Source: Pseudomonadota bacterium (GTDB lineage: Bacteria > Desulfobacterota > Desulfarculia > Desulfarculales > Desulfarculaceae). From it: DNA of 64,000 nt. Every line of letters starts with the position of its first letter. Positions within the stretch are counted from its first letter, which is position 1. Where the stretch lies: assembly GCA_018896025.1 (NCBI GenBank), contig JAHIND010000008.1:310001-374000 (forward strand), written 5' to 3'. The translations under genes and the position numbers were made by a program. Positions 44,735 to 52,599 of this stretch are shown here, one piece after another. The notes beneath the pieces were generated by a model. The model worked only from the letters and a program-made list of their open reading frames with translations, did not search any database and was not told the origin of the DNA.

Positions 44735-46570
44735 ATGTCGGGATATCATCGCAAACTTCTTAGGGTGGACTTGAGCCGCCGCGAGGTCCGGACGCAGGAC
44801 CTTGCGCCCGAGCTGACCGACGCCTACATGGGCGGCGCCGGGGTGGCGGCCAAGCTGCTTTATGACGAGACCTCGCCGGACACCGACCCCCTGAGCCCGG
44901 AAAACCTGTTCATCGCCATGACCGGGCCCTTCACCGGCACCAAGGTGCCTTCCTCGGGCCGCCATCACATCGCGGGCCGCTCCCCCCAGACCGGCATTTT
45001 CGGGGAGGCCAACGTGGGCGGCTCCTGGGGGGTGATGCTCAAGAAGTCCGGCTACGACGGCGTGGTGGTCAGCGGCAAGGCCGACAAGCCGGTGTATCTG
45101 GCCATCAGCGACGACAAGGTGGAGATCCGCGACGCCGGGGAGATCTGGGGCCAGGACGCCGAGGAGTCGGCCAAGTGGCTCAAGTCCAAGACCTCGCCCA
45201 AGGCGGCGGCGGCGGTGATCGGCCAGGCCGGTGAGCGCCTGGCCCCCATCGCCGGGGTTCCCCACATCGGCACCCTGACCCGGGCGGCGGCCCGTACCGG
45301 CCTGGGCGCGGTAATGGGCTCCAAGAACCTCAAGGCCCTGGTGGCCGCGGGCAACGGCCCGGTGCCGGTGGCCGACCCCGAAGGCCTGGACAAGAGCGTC
45401 AAGGAGTTGCTCAAGCATATCACCACCGCCACCGAGACCTTCGGCCAGTACGGCACCGGCGGCGGGGCCGAGAACTACGAGAAGGCGGGCAACTTCCCCC
45501 TGAAGAACTGGAAGCAGGGGCGCTGGGACGGGGTGTCCAAGATAAACGGCGTGGTGCTGCACGACACGGTGCTCACCGGGCGCAAGGGCTGCTGGCGCTG
45601 CCCCATCGCCTGCGGCCGGCACATCAAGATCAACAAGGGCCCTTACGCCGGGCTGGAGGGCGCCGGGCCGGAATACGAGACCATGGGCACCATGGGCGGC
45701 GAGTGCCTGGTGGACGACCTGGAGGCTATCTGCAAGGCCAACGACCTGTGCAACCGCTACGGCCTGGACACCATATCCACCGGCGCCACCATCGCCTTTG
45801 CCATGGAGGCCTTTGAAAAGGGCCTGATCACCACCGAGGACACCGGCGGGGTGGAGCTTACCTGGGGCAACGGTCAGGCCCTGGTGCAGATGGTGGACAA
45901 GATGGGCAAGCGCGAGGGCATCGGCGAGCTGATGAGCCGAGGCTCCAAGGCCATGGCCGAGGCCCTGGGCCATAACGCCAGCGAGTTCGCGGTGCACGTC
46001 AAGGGCCTGGAGCCCTCGGCCCACGACCCCCGGCGTTTTTTCAGCCAGGCCCTGTCCTATGGCACCGCCGCCAGGGGCGCCTGCCACAACGCCAGTTGGA
46101 GCCACCCCTACGAGTTGGCCTTGACCATGCCCGAGATCGGCATCACCGAGCCCCAGGACGCCTACCAGGTGGAGGGCAAGGCGGCTTTCACCGCCACCCT
46201 GCAAAACCTGATGTGCGTGCAGGACAGCGCGGTGTTGTGCCGCTTCACCCAGATCGGCAAGGCGGTCACGGTCAACGACATGGTGGAGTGGATGTCCCTG
46301 GTCACCGGTAAGGATTGGGACGTGGAATCGCTGATGAAGGTGGGCGAGCGCGTATTCACCATCAAACGCCTGTTCAACACCCGTTTGGGTATCAGCCGCA
46401 AGGACGACTTCCTGCCGCCGCGCTTCATGACCCTGAACCGCGAGGGCGAGGATCTGACCAACCAACTGCCGCCCATGGGACGCCTGCTCAGCGACTATTA
46501 CAAGCACCGCGGCTGGAGCGAGGAGGGGATTCCCACCCCGCAGACCCTGAGCGATTTGGGCATCGCCTAA
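44735..46570 (+). CDS. Tungsten aldehyde:ferredoxin oxidoreductase
   Basis: A 611-residue AOR-family enzyme. It has the N-terminal family opening HRKLLRVDLSRREV, GGAGVAAKLLYDE, and the pterin-binding GRHHIAGRSPQTGIFGEANV. The 4Fe-4S site is in CWRCPIACGRH with a distant C-terminal cysteine. It oxidises an aldehyde to the carboxylic acid and reduces ferredoxin. ATG 44735 with GGAGG eight bases upstream is chosen over a TTG overlapping the MoaD-like stop. Together with the alcohol dehydrogenases in the cluster it would complete alcohol to acid oxidation. The tungstate importer and cofactor genes at 51099-59157 could feed it. Confidence 0.94.
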   Translation: MSGYHRKLLRVDLSRREVRTQDLAPELTDAYMGGAGVAAKLLYDETSPDTDPLSPENLFIAMTGPFTGTKVPSSGRHHIAGRSPQTGIFGEANVGGSWGVMLKKSGYDGVVVSGKADKPVYLAISDDKVEIRDAGEIWGQDAEESAKWLKSKTSPKAAAAVIGQAGERLAPIAGVPHIGTLTRAAARTGLGAVMGSKNLKALVAAGNGPVPVADPEGLDKSVKELLKHITTATETFGQYGTGGGAENYEKAGNFPLKNWKQGRWDGVSKINGVVLHDTVLTGRKGCWRCPIACGRHIKINKGPYAGLEGAGPEYETMGTMGGECLVDDLEAICKANDLCNRYGLDTISTGATIAFAMEAFEKGLITTEDTGGVELTWGNGQALVQMVDKMGKREGIGELMSRGSKAMAEALGHNASEFAVHVKGLEPSAHDPRRFFSQALSYGTAARGACHNASWSHPYELALTMPEIGITEPQDAYQVEGKAAFTATLQNLMCVQDSAVLCRFTQIGKAVTVNDMVEWMSLVTGKDWDVESLMKVGERVFTIKRLFNTRLGISRKDDFLPPRFMTLNREGEDLTNQLPPMGRLLSDYYKHRGWSEEGIPTPQTLSDLGIA

Positions 46571-46771
46571 ACGGATACGCGGCGACACGGGCCTCCGGCG
46601 TGGCGGGAGCGACGCGGTGAGGGGCCCTTTGCACTGCGCCCCGGCGATGTTTTCACCTGCCCTGCCAAAAGATAGGTTGATTCAACGGCCGCAAGTTCGA
46701 TTGAATACAGCAGGCGGTAGAAGCCGCCAAAGGAACGCAGCCCGAGAGGCATGCGAGGCAAGGTCTGAATA
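46571..46771. other. Short intergenic region before the LarA-like gene
   Basis: No gene. A small hairpin GGCGG-TAGAA-GCCGCC lies near 46714-46729 and other GC-rich complementarity is present. It might be structured, but no known riboswitch was recognised. Confidence 0.35.
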
Positions 46772-48037
46772 ATGAATTTTCCCAAGATAGTCATGGTGAA
46801 GAACCACATCCCGGGCCCCGAGGCCGTGGATGTGCCTTTTGAGGTTCGCCGGGGCCTGGAGGCCCTCAACCTGGCGGCCAAGGTGAAACCCGGGCAGACG
46901 GTGGCCATCACCGCGGGCAGCCGGGGGGTCACCGACATGGCGGCGGCCATCGCCGCGGTGGCGGCATATTTTAAGGAACTGGGGGCCGAGCCCTTCGTGG
47001 CTCCGGCCATGGGCAGCCACGGCGGGGCCACCGACCAGGGCCAGGAAGATATGCTGGAGCACCTGGGCATCACCCAGGAAACCATCGGCGCTCCGGTAAG
47101 GTCCTCCATGGCCACCGAGACTATCGGGGAGACCAGCTTCGGCCACCCGGTGGTCATCGGCCGGGACTTCGTGCGGGCGGACCACGTGGTGGTGGTGAAC
47201 CGGGTGAAGCCCCACACCAGCTTCCGGGGCATCGTGGAAAGCGGCCTGTGCAAGATGCTCACCATCGGCATGGGCAAGCATGCCGGGGCCAAGCTGGCCC
47301 ACAGCCAGTTCTACCAGCACGGTTTCGAGCAGGTGGTCCGGGAGATCGCCGGGGTGGTCATGGGCGAGGTGCCGGTTATCTGCGGGGTGGCCCTGGTGGA
47401 AAACCACTTCGAACGGACGGCATATCTTCAGGTCTGCGGCCCCCGGGAGTTCATGAAGACTGACGCAGAGATGCTGGAAAAGGCCCGCCGCCTCATGGGC
47501 CGGGTGCCCTTCAAGCAGGTGGACCTGCTCATCGTGGACGAGATGGGCAAGAACGTCAGCGGCAGCGGCATGGATTCCAACGTGACCGGCAGGGTCATGA
47601 ACCAGGTGACCCCGGAGCCCACCGAGCGCCAGTTCAAGCGCATTTTCGTGCGCGACCTGACCCCGGAGAGCGAGGGCAACGCATTGGGAGTGGGCACCGC
47701 CGACTTCACGGTGCGCCGTCTGGTGGAGAAGATCGACCTGCACAAAACCAGGGTGAACTGCATCACCGCCTCGGTGCCGGAAAAGGGCCGCATCCCCCTG
47801 GCCTACGACGACGACAAAGCTGCGGTGACCGACGCCCTGCACACCGTGGGCGTCGATGAATCCAGCGAGGCCAGGGTGGTGTGGATCAAAAACACCCTGG
47901 AGCTGGGTCGAATGTTCGTGTCCCAGGCCCTGGTCGAGGAGGCCGAGGCCATGGAAAACATCACCGTGGAAGGCGATCTGGCGGATATGCCCTTTGACCA
48001 GGGGGACAACCTGCCTTTCGGCCTGTTCTCCCGCTAG
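46772..48037 (+). CDS. LarA-like protein (lactate racemase superfamily, DUF2088)
   Basis: A 421-residue member of the nickel-pincer racemase superfamily. The DUF2088 part has PGQTVAITAGSRGV, then PAMGSHGGAT, and the central VVVNRVKPHTSFRG followed by ESGLCKMLTIGMGKHAGAK, with His and Lys residues of the type used to bind the pincer cofactor. No larB, larC or larE is nearby, so the cofactor must be made elsewhere or is absent. LarA homologues act on several 2-hydroxy acids. A racemase or epimerase of the compound handled by the adjoining dehydrogenases is the simplest idea. Confidence 0.8.
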   Translation: MNFPKIVMVKNHIPGPEAVDVPFEVRRGLEALNLAAKVKPGQTVAITAGSRGVTDMAAAIAAVAAYFKELGAEPFVAPAMGSHGGATDQGQEDMLEHLGITQETIGAPVRSSMATETIGETSFGHPVVIGRDFVRADHVVVVNRVKPHTSFRGIVESGLCKMLTIGMGKHAGAKLAHSQFYQHGFEQVVREIAGVVMGEVPVICGVALVENHFERTAYLQVCGPREFMKTDAEMLEKARRLMGRVPFKQVDLLIVDEMGKNVSGSGMDSNVTGRVMNQVTPEPTERQFKRIFVRDLTPESEGNALGVGTADFTVRRLVEKIDLHKTRVNCITASVPEKGRIPLAYDDDKAAVTDALHTVGVDESSEARVVWIKNTLELGRMFVSQALVEEAEAMENITVEGDLADMPFDQGDNLPFGLFSR

Positions 48038-48114
48038 CCTTTTTTAAGCCTCCGGCCTGCTCCGACGATAGACCCCAGATGAGGGCCATGGCCCGCCGGA
48101 AGCCCGTTTGGCGC

Positions 48115-48149
48115 AAAAGGGCCGCCCACCGCAACAGTGGACGGCCCTT
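48115..48149 (-). terminator. Terminator of the superoxide reductase gene
   Basis: On the minus strand AAGGGCCG pairs with CGGCCCTT, with an inner GTGG/CCAC, followed by TT and the end of a four-T run. It lies 14 bases past the stop codon of the superoxide reductase gene. Confidence 0.75.
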
Positions 48150-48162
48150 GCTTGGTCTGGGA

Positions 48163-48552
48163 TTAGAAGGATACGGCCTGCTGGCTCTCCCACAATCCAT
48201 GGATGTTGCAATAGGAAGTGGCGAACAGGGTGCCCGGCTGGTCCAGCTTCACCTTGAACAGGGCCGTGGGCTCGGTGTAGACGGTGATGCTGTCCGGACC
48301 CTCGGTGCCGGCCCCGTGGGCCGAGAAGTCGGACCGGCCCAAATTGTAGGCGAACTTGCCGCCCTCTGGCTTATAAAACAACGATATCCAACAGATGAAG
48401 TGGGCGGTGGTGTTGGGGTGGGGTATTTCCTTACCCACCGAGACCTTGATCTCCATGGGCTCGCCCGCAGTGCAGATGGCAGGAAGCTCGATCACCGGGA
48501 CGTGCTTTTCGTTTTTAAAATCGTCGGTTTTTACCAGATCGCCAATGGACAT
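48163..48552 (-). CDS. Superoxide reductase, neelaredoxin type (class II)
   Basis: A 129-residue protein with the active-site iron ligands of superoxide reductase: NEKHVPVIE (the Glu-Lys-His motif), HPNTTAHFICW, and the C-terminal CNIHGLW with the axial Cys and a His. There is no N-terminal rubredoxin-like centre, so it is class II rather than desulfoferrodoxin. It reduces superoxide to hydrogen peroxide without producing oxygen, which suits a strict anaerobe. The start at 48552 with GGAG eight bases upstream is preferred; the longer frame lacks a ribosome binding site. Confidence 0.95.
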   Translation of the reverse strand: MSIGDLVKTDDFKNEKHVPVIELPAICTAGEPMEIKVSVGKEIPHPNTTAHFICWISLFYKPEGGKFAYNLGRSDFSAHGAGTEGPDSITVYTEPTALFKVKLDQPGTLFATSYCNIHGLWESQQAVSF

Positions 48553-48951
48553 GGAGGGTTCTCCTTTTTCGAGCGCTAAATAGGGTGGATTTCCCAAAAA
48601 TATGGGTGCCGGGGCAGGCCGGACAGCTCGGACAAAATCTCATCCATATGTATCAGCATAAGGATTTTCCCGGCCCGAGGCAAATTGGCCTAGCCGTTGA
48701 TTGCCCCCACGACTGCATCCCCCTGGAGACCCATAAAGTATTCACAAAATGCGTTTTGTCAAAAAGTTTTCATTTGAAAACCGCCGCGCAGGTCTCACAA
48801 TAATAAAGACGGGTCATCACCCCAGGATGAAGCCAAACTGCCCCATAGTTAGGATATCTGGGGGTTTAACAGCCGTGCCACTGCCCGGAACGCGGAAAAT
48901 GGCCATTTATTTTACGGCTGGAACCGAGATTGCTTGAGGACCAGACACTGT
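48553..48951. other. Divergent region between superoxide reductase and a small Cys-rich gene
   Basis: There is no gene apart from the leaders. Two adjacent AT-rich palindromes (48744-48781) are the main feature. A sequence like a -24 element occurs near 48870 on the minus strand but lacks the -12 GC, so it was not called. Confidence 0.4.
48741..48781. promoter_or_regulatory. Tandem palindromes, possible regulator sites
   Basis: ACAAAA-TGCG-TTTTGT (48744-48759, extendable to TT/AA at the flanks) is followed after 6 bases by GTTTTC-ATTT-GAAAAC (48766-48781). The arms are perfect. They lie between the superoxide reductase gene and the small Cys-rich gene and look like operators of a Fur/PerR-like or other dimeric regulator. 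Confidence 0.45.
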
Positions 48952-49245
48952 ATGCTCACCAAGAGAAATTTTGCCTGCCCGAATTACGATTCTTGCCTTA
49001 GCGAGGCTGTGGCCCAAAAGGTAAGCGATTTTCATTGCCAGGGATGCCCTTATCAAGACGAGGTGCGCTCCGATTGGCCCGAGATTCAGGAAATGGATTC
49101 CCATCGGGTAATTTCCCTGTTTGCGGCCATTTGCCGCAATCGAATTCGCCCCAGGTCGGAGCCTCTGACCCAGGATGATCTGGCCTTTCTGTGGGAAGAG
49201 ACCGAAGGCTCGGATCAGATCAACGCCGCCGGCGAGATGGAGTAG
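48952..49245 (+). CDS. Small Cys-rich protein of unknown function
   Basis: A 97-residue protein with four cysteines near the N-terminus in two pairs, FACPNYDSC and HCQGCPYQD, then a helical, acidic C-terminal half and one lone Cys. The pattern suggests a zinc or iron site. Codon use is a little less GC-rich than neighbouring genes. The start may be ATG 48952 (GAGGA 11 bases upstream) or TTG 48934. I do not recognise the family. It stands opposite the superoxide reductase gene. Confidence 0.6.
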   Translation: MLTKRNFACPNYDSCLSEAVAQKVSDFHCQGCPYQDEVRSDWPEIQEMDSHRVISLFAAICRNRIRPRSEPLTQDDLAFLWEETEGSDQINAAGEME

Positions 49246-49548
49246 CCTGCCGCGCCGGCGAGCAGCGATGGCCATTGGCCGCCCCCGTCGCCGCGTATTC
49301 TCCACGCAACCCAGCCCCCAAGCGCATCCAGGTTCGTGATTATCCCGAGGGAGGGCCTTGGGTCCGCCCGCTCGGTATGTAGTGGGCCATGACCGAGCTG
49401 TTTGCTAGACAATCCCCTGATAAGCGGGGGTGAAATGCGAGGGCAAAGAATGCTAAGCTGAAGCCCTGCTCCAGCGCGGTATTTCAAATTATTGGAGGGG
49501 GTTTGCAAGCGATGGCGGGCAAGGTTTCGGCAAAGGGAGGGGACCACC
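49246..49548. other. Intergenic, no gene seen
   Basis: No gene is evident. A small hairpin CCCC-TGATAAG-CGGGG occurs near 49410-49430. The last bases hold GGGAGGGG (49536-49542), the ribosome binding site of the next gene. Confidence 0.4.
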
Positions 49549-50460
49549 ATGACCGGTAAAAGCGTCCCGCAGAACTTGGAGTTGTCCCACCCGGACAAGG
49601 TCATGTTTCCGGAACAGGGATTTACCAAGGCCGACTTGGCGGAGTATTACCAGCAGACCTCCCCGACCATTCTGCCCCACCTGCGGGACCGCCCCCTGAT
49701 GGCCCAGCGTTTTCCCGATGGGATCGGCGCACAAGGCTTCTACCAAAAAGACGCGCCGGATTTTTTCCCCGCCTGGGTGCCCAGAGCCCGCCTCAAGAAA
49801 AAAGAAGGCGGCTTCATCAAGCAGGTGATGGCCAACAACCGCTCCACCTTGCTCTATCTGGTGGATTTGGCCTGTATCACCCTGCACCCCTGGCTGAGCC
49901 GGGCCGACCGGCCCAACCTGCCCGACCGGGTCATATTCGACCTGGACCCGGCGGAAGGCGTGTCGGATTTTCCCCAGGTGATCCAGACCGCGGGCATGCT
50001 GCGCAACCTGCTGGGGCGCATTGGGCTCAGGCCCTATGTGATGACCACCGGGTCGCGGGGCCTGCACGTGGTGGCCCCCCTGCTGCGCAGGGAGGGGTTC
50101 GACCAAGTGCGCTCGTTTGCCCAGGACGTGGCCCAGCGCCTGGCCGCGGAGCATCCCGGCCTCTTGACCACCGAACAGCGCCTGGCCAAGCGCGGCGGGC
50201 GGCTCTATCTGGACGTGGCCCGCAACGGCTACGGCCAGACCTCGGTGGCTCCTTATGCGGTGCGGGCCCTGCCCGGCGCGCCGGTGGCCACCCCTCTGGA
50301 GTGGAGCGAACTCACCGCTTCTGGCCTGGGACCCCAGAGCTACCACCTGGGCAACATCCTGGGGCGCCTGGACCAGCAGCCCGACCCCTGGCAGGGCATG
50401 GGGCGTCATGGCCGCTCCTTGGCCCAGGCCCGCAGAAATTTGAAAGAACTGGTCGGCTAA
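49549..50460 (+). CDS. LigD-type primase-polymerase domain protein
   Basis: A 303-residue stand-alone polymerase domain of the LigD/PolDom (archaeo-eukaryotic primase) family. The metal-binding pair is in IFDLDPAEGV (D-x-D), the nucleotide site is TTGSRGLHVVAPL, and the third acid with the conserved end is YLDVARNGYGQTSVAPYAVR followed by PGAPVATPLEW. In bacterial end-joining this domain fills gaps and adds ribonucleotides at breaks. No ligase domain, nuclease domain or Ku gene is adjacent. ATG 49549 with GGGAGGGG upstream is preferred to a longer start. Confidence 0.92.
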   Translation: MTGKSVPQNLELSHPDKVMFPEQGFTKADLAEYYQQTSPTILPHLRDRPLMAQRFPDGIGAQGFYQKDAPDFFPAWVPRARLKKKEGGFIKQVMANNRSTLLYLVDLACITLHPWLSRADRPNLPDRVIFDLDPAEGVSDFPQVIQTAGMLRNLLGRIGLRPYVMTTGSRGLHVVAPLLRREGFDQVRSFAQDVAQRLAAEHPGLLTTEQRLAKRGGRLYLDVARNGYGQTSVAPYAVRALPGAPVATPLEWSELTASGLGPQSYHLGNILGRLDQQPDPWQGMGRHGRSLAQARRNLKELVG

Positions 50461-50570
50461 ACAGCCGCCTGTCCCACCGCGTATTCATTGGCCGGGTCCG
50501 GTCTGGATCGTTTGAAGGGAAAAGGGTTCTCCTAGGGGATCGCTATTGTTTACCATGTAGCTATCAACCC

Positions 50571-51068
50571 ATGCGGGAGGTGGCCGTGGAAGATTTGGAA
50601 TTCCTCAGCAAGGTGGATGTGCTGCAGGGACTGAGCGTTTCGGAAATTGTGAAGCTGCGCGGCTGCTGCCAGGCGGGCCAGGGGCAGCAAGATCAACGTC
50701 TGTGCGTGGAGGGCCGGGAGGCCCGGGAATTTTTCCTGCTGGTGGAGGGTAGGGTGGAGCTGCGCTACGAGCTGCCTCGGGGCGAGAGCAGCAGCGACCA
50801 GGCCCTGTCGGTGGTGAAGCCCGGCGGCTCCTGGGGATGGTCGGCCATGGTGCCACCCCATCACTACACCCTGAGCGGCTATTGCACCTCGCCGGCCTGC
50901 CGCTTCATCCGCCTGCGCCGCGACGATCTTTGGGATATGTTTGATCAGAACCACCACATAGGCTACGTTTTCATGCGCAACCTAGCCGGCATCATCGGTC
51001 AGCGTTTTCACGCGGTGCAGGACGAGTTGGCCCGCAGGCAAGGCTTTGATCAAGTGCATCGGTGGTGA
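50571..51068 (+). CDS. Cyclic nucleotide-binding domain protein
   Basis: A 165-residue protein, essentially one CNB (Crp-like) sensor domain: DLEFLSKVDVLQGLSVSEIV, then CVEGREAREFFLLVEGRVEL and YCTSPACRFIRLRRDDL, ending in a helix. No HTH is present, so it is not a Crp-type regulator itself. The phosphate-binding cassette is poorly conserved, so ligand binding is uncertain. The start is either ATG 50571 or GTG 50586. The GTG has GGGAGG five bases upstream and may be the true start. It lies 30 bases before fdhD. Confidence 0.75.
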   Translation: MREVAVEDLEFLSKVDVLQGLSVSEIVKLRGCCQAGQGQQDQRLCVEGREAREFFLLVEGRVELRYELPRGESSSDQALSVVKPGGSWGWSAMVPPHHYTLSGYCTSPACRFIRLRRDDLWDMFDQNHHIGYVFMRNLAGIIGQRFHAVQDELARRQGFDQVHRW

Positions 51069-51098
51069 CCCGCGCCGCGCCGCCAGAAGAGGACCAGC

Positions 51099-51950
51099 TT
51101 GCCTAAACAACCTGACCAGCAAAACGTGGTGAGCCGTCTGCAAGGCCTGCGGGTGGAAGCGGACCAGGTGCGCGAGAGCAGCGAAGAATTGGCCGTGGAG
51201 GCGCCCTGCGAGATACGCCTGGACGGCCGTTCCTACGTGCTGCTCATGGCCACACCCACCAATTTGGAGCATCTGGCCCTGGGCTTTTGCATCACCGAGG
51301 GCATTGTAAGCGACCCCCAAGAGGTGCTGGGCATCAGCCTGGGCCAGGGCGAGTTGCCCGGCGTGGGGCCGGTGTTTTGGGCCGACGTATCCCTGCCGCC
51401 CGAACTGGCCCGGCGGGCCCGCGCCAGGCGCTCGGCCCCGGCGGCCACCTCCTGCGGCCTGTGCGGCCTGGAGTCCTTCCGCGACCTGGGCGGCGGCATA
51501 AGCCCGGTGGAGTCGTCCCTGACCGTGGAGATGGGGGCCATCCAAAATCTGTTCACGGCCATGGAGGCGGGGCAGCGAATTTACCGCCGCACCGGCGCGG
51601 CCCACGCCGTGGCCCTGGGCACCGCCCAGGGCGAGCTGTTGCACCTGGCCGAGGACGTGGGCCGTCACAACGCCATGGACAAGTCCCTGGGCATGGCCCT
51701 GGACCAGGGCCGCGACTTGTCCCAGTGCGTCTGCACCGTGTCCGGGCGCATCAGCCTGGAGATGGCCCTAAAGGCGGCCAGGGCCGGGGTCCCGGTGGTT
51801 TGCTCGGTGTCGGCCGCCACCTCCCTGGGCCGCCAGATATGCGACCAGGCCGGGGTGACCCTGGTGGGCTTCGTGCGCCAGGGCCGGGCCACGGTCTACT
51901 GCCATTCCGGGCGGGTGCTGCGCCAGGGCGAGCCTTTGCAAAACGGCTAG
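51099..51950 (+). CDS. fdhD: Formate dehydrogenase sulfurtransferase FdhD
   Basis: A 283-residue FdhD protein. The active cysteine motif is CGLCGLESF, and the other signature segments RTGAAHAVAL and EDVGRHNAMDK are intact. FdhD hands sulfur from a cysteine desulfurase to the molybdenum or tungsten cofactor of formate dehydrogenase, which is essential for activity. It starts at TTG 51099 behind AGAGGA. It opens a group of Mo/W cofactor genes. No formate dehydrogenase is in this window. Confidence 0.94.
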   Translation: MPKQPDQQNVVSRLQGLRVEADQVRESSEELAVEAPCEIRLDGRSYVLLMATPTNLEHLALGFCITEGIVSDPQEVLGISLGQGELPGVGPVFWADVSLPPELARRARARRSAPAATSCGLCGLESFRDLGGGISPVESSLTVEMGAIQNLFTAMEAGQRIYRRTGAAHAVALGTAQGELLHLAEDVGRHNAMDKSLGMALDQGRDLSQCVCTVSGRISLEMALKAARAGVPVVCSVSAATSLGRQICDQAGVTLVGFVRQGRATVYCHSGRVLRQGEPLQNG

Positions 51951-52017
51951 GCTGGCTCCGGGCCGGAATCATGCTAAGCTTATTGCCGCTGTGCGCCTTT
52001 TAGAGAGGACCTTGTTC

Positions 52018-52593
52018 ATGAGCGCTTTGCCTGATCAAATTTGCGGCATATCCCGGCAAGACTACCTCATCAAGCTGGAGGAGTTTCACGGGCACATCTC
52101 TCCCGGCACGGTGATGGGCGGTTTCCTGGTGGACGCGTCCTGGAAGATCCTGGGCGAGACCCCCTATATCAACGTGGTGGTGGAGACGGTGGTCTGCCTG
52201 CCCGACTCGGTGCAGGCGCTGACTCCCTGCACCCTGGGCAACGGCTTTTTGCAGGTGCTGGACTGGGGCAAGTTCGCGCTGACCATGTACGACCGCATGA
52301 CCCTGCGAGGGGCTAGGGCCTGGATGAGCGCCGAGGGCATCGAGGAGTTTCCCCTGGTGGCCGACTGGTATCTGCGCCGCCCCGAAGGTGAGAAGGTGGA
52401 AAAGATACGGGTGGTGGAGGAGATCATGGCCGGCGGCCACGGCCTGGTGCGCTCCAGGGCGGTCACCATGAAGGCCCCCCTCAAGGATTCGGCCCACGTG
52501 CCCACCATGGCCTGCCCCTCCTGCGGCGAGTACTACCCCAGCCGTCAGGGCGGCTTGTGCCCGGCTTGCGCCGGTCAGGCCTACTATTCTTAA
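52018..52593 (+). CDS. FmdE family protein with C-terminal zinc ribbon
   Basis: A 191-residue FmdE-type protein (named after formylmethanofuran dehydrogenase subunit E). The family motif usually reads HGHxCPG; here it is FHGHISPGTVMGG, with the cysteine changed to serine. The later segment VVCLPDSVQALTPCTLGNG keeps its cysteines. The C-terminus carries CPSCGEYY and CPACAGQ, a rubredoxin-like zinc ribbon. FmdE proteins are found with molybdenum and tungsten enzymes in many anaerobes, and their exact role is not known. It ends 6 bases from the convergent MoeA fusion gene. Confidence 0.88.
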   Translation: MSALPDQICGISRQDYLIKLEEFHGHISPGTVMGGFLVDASWKILGETPYINVVVETVVCLPDSVQALTPCTLGNGFLQVLDWGKFALTMYDRMTLRGARAWMSAEGIEEFPLVADWYLRRPEGEKVEKIRVVEEIMAGGHGLVRSRAVTMKAPLKDSAHVPTMACPSCGEYYPSRQGGLCPACAGQAYYS

Positions 52594-52599
52594 GCTACT

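Noticed and set aside
48867..48883. Minus-strand TGGCACG near the superoxide reductase gene, considered as a sigma-54 promoter
   Set aside because: The -12 GC is replaced by AA, and it is more than 300 bases from the start codon.
50301..50570. Upstream extension of the cyclic nucleotide-binding protein
   Set aside because: It overlaps the end of the polymerase gene out of frame and adds an arginine-rich, domain-free segment.
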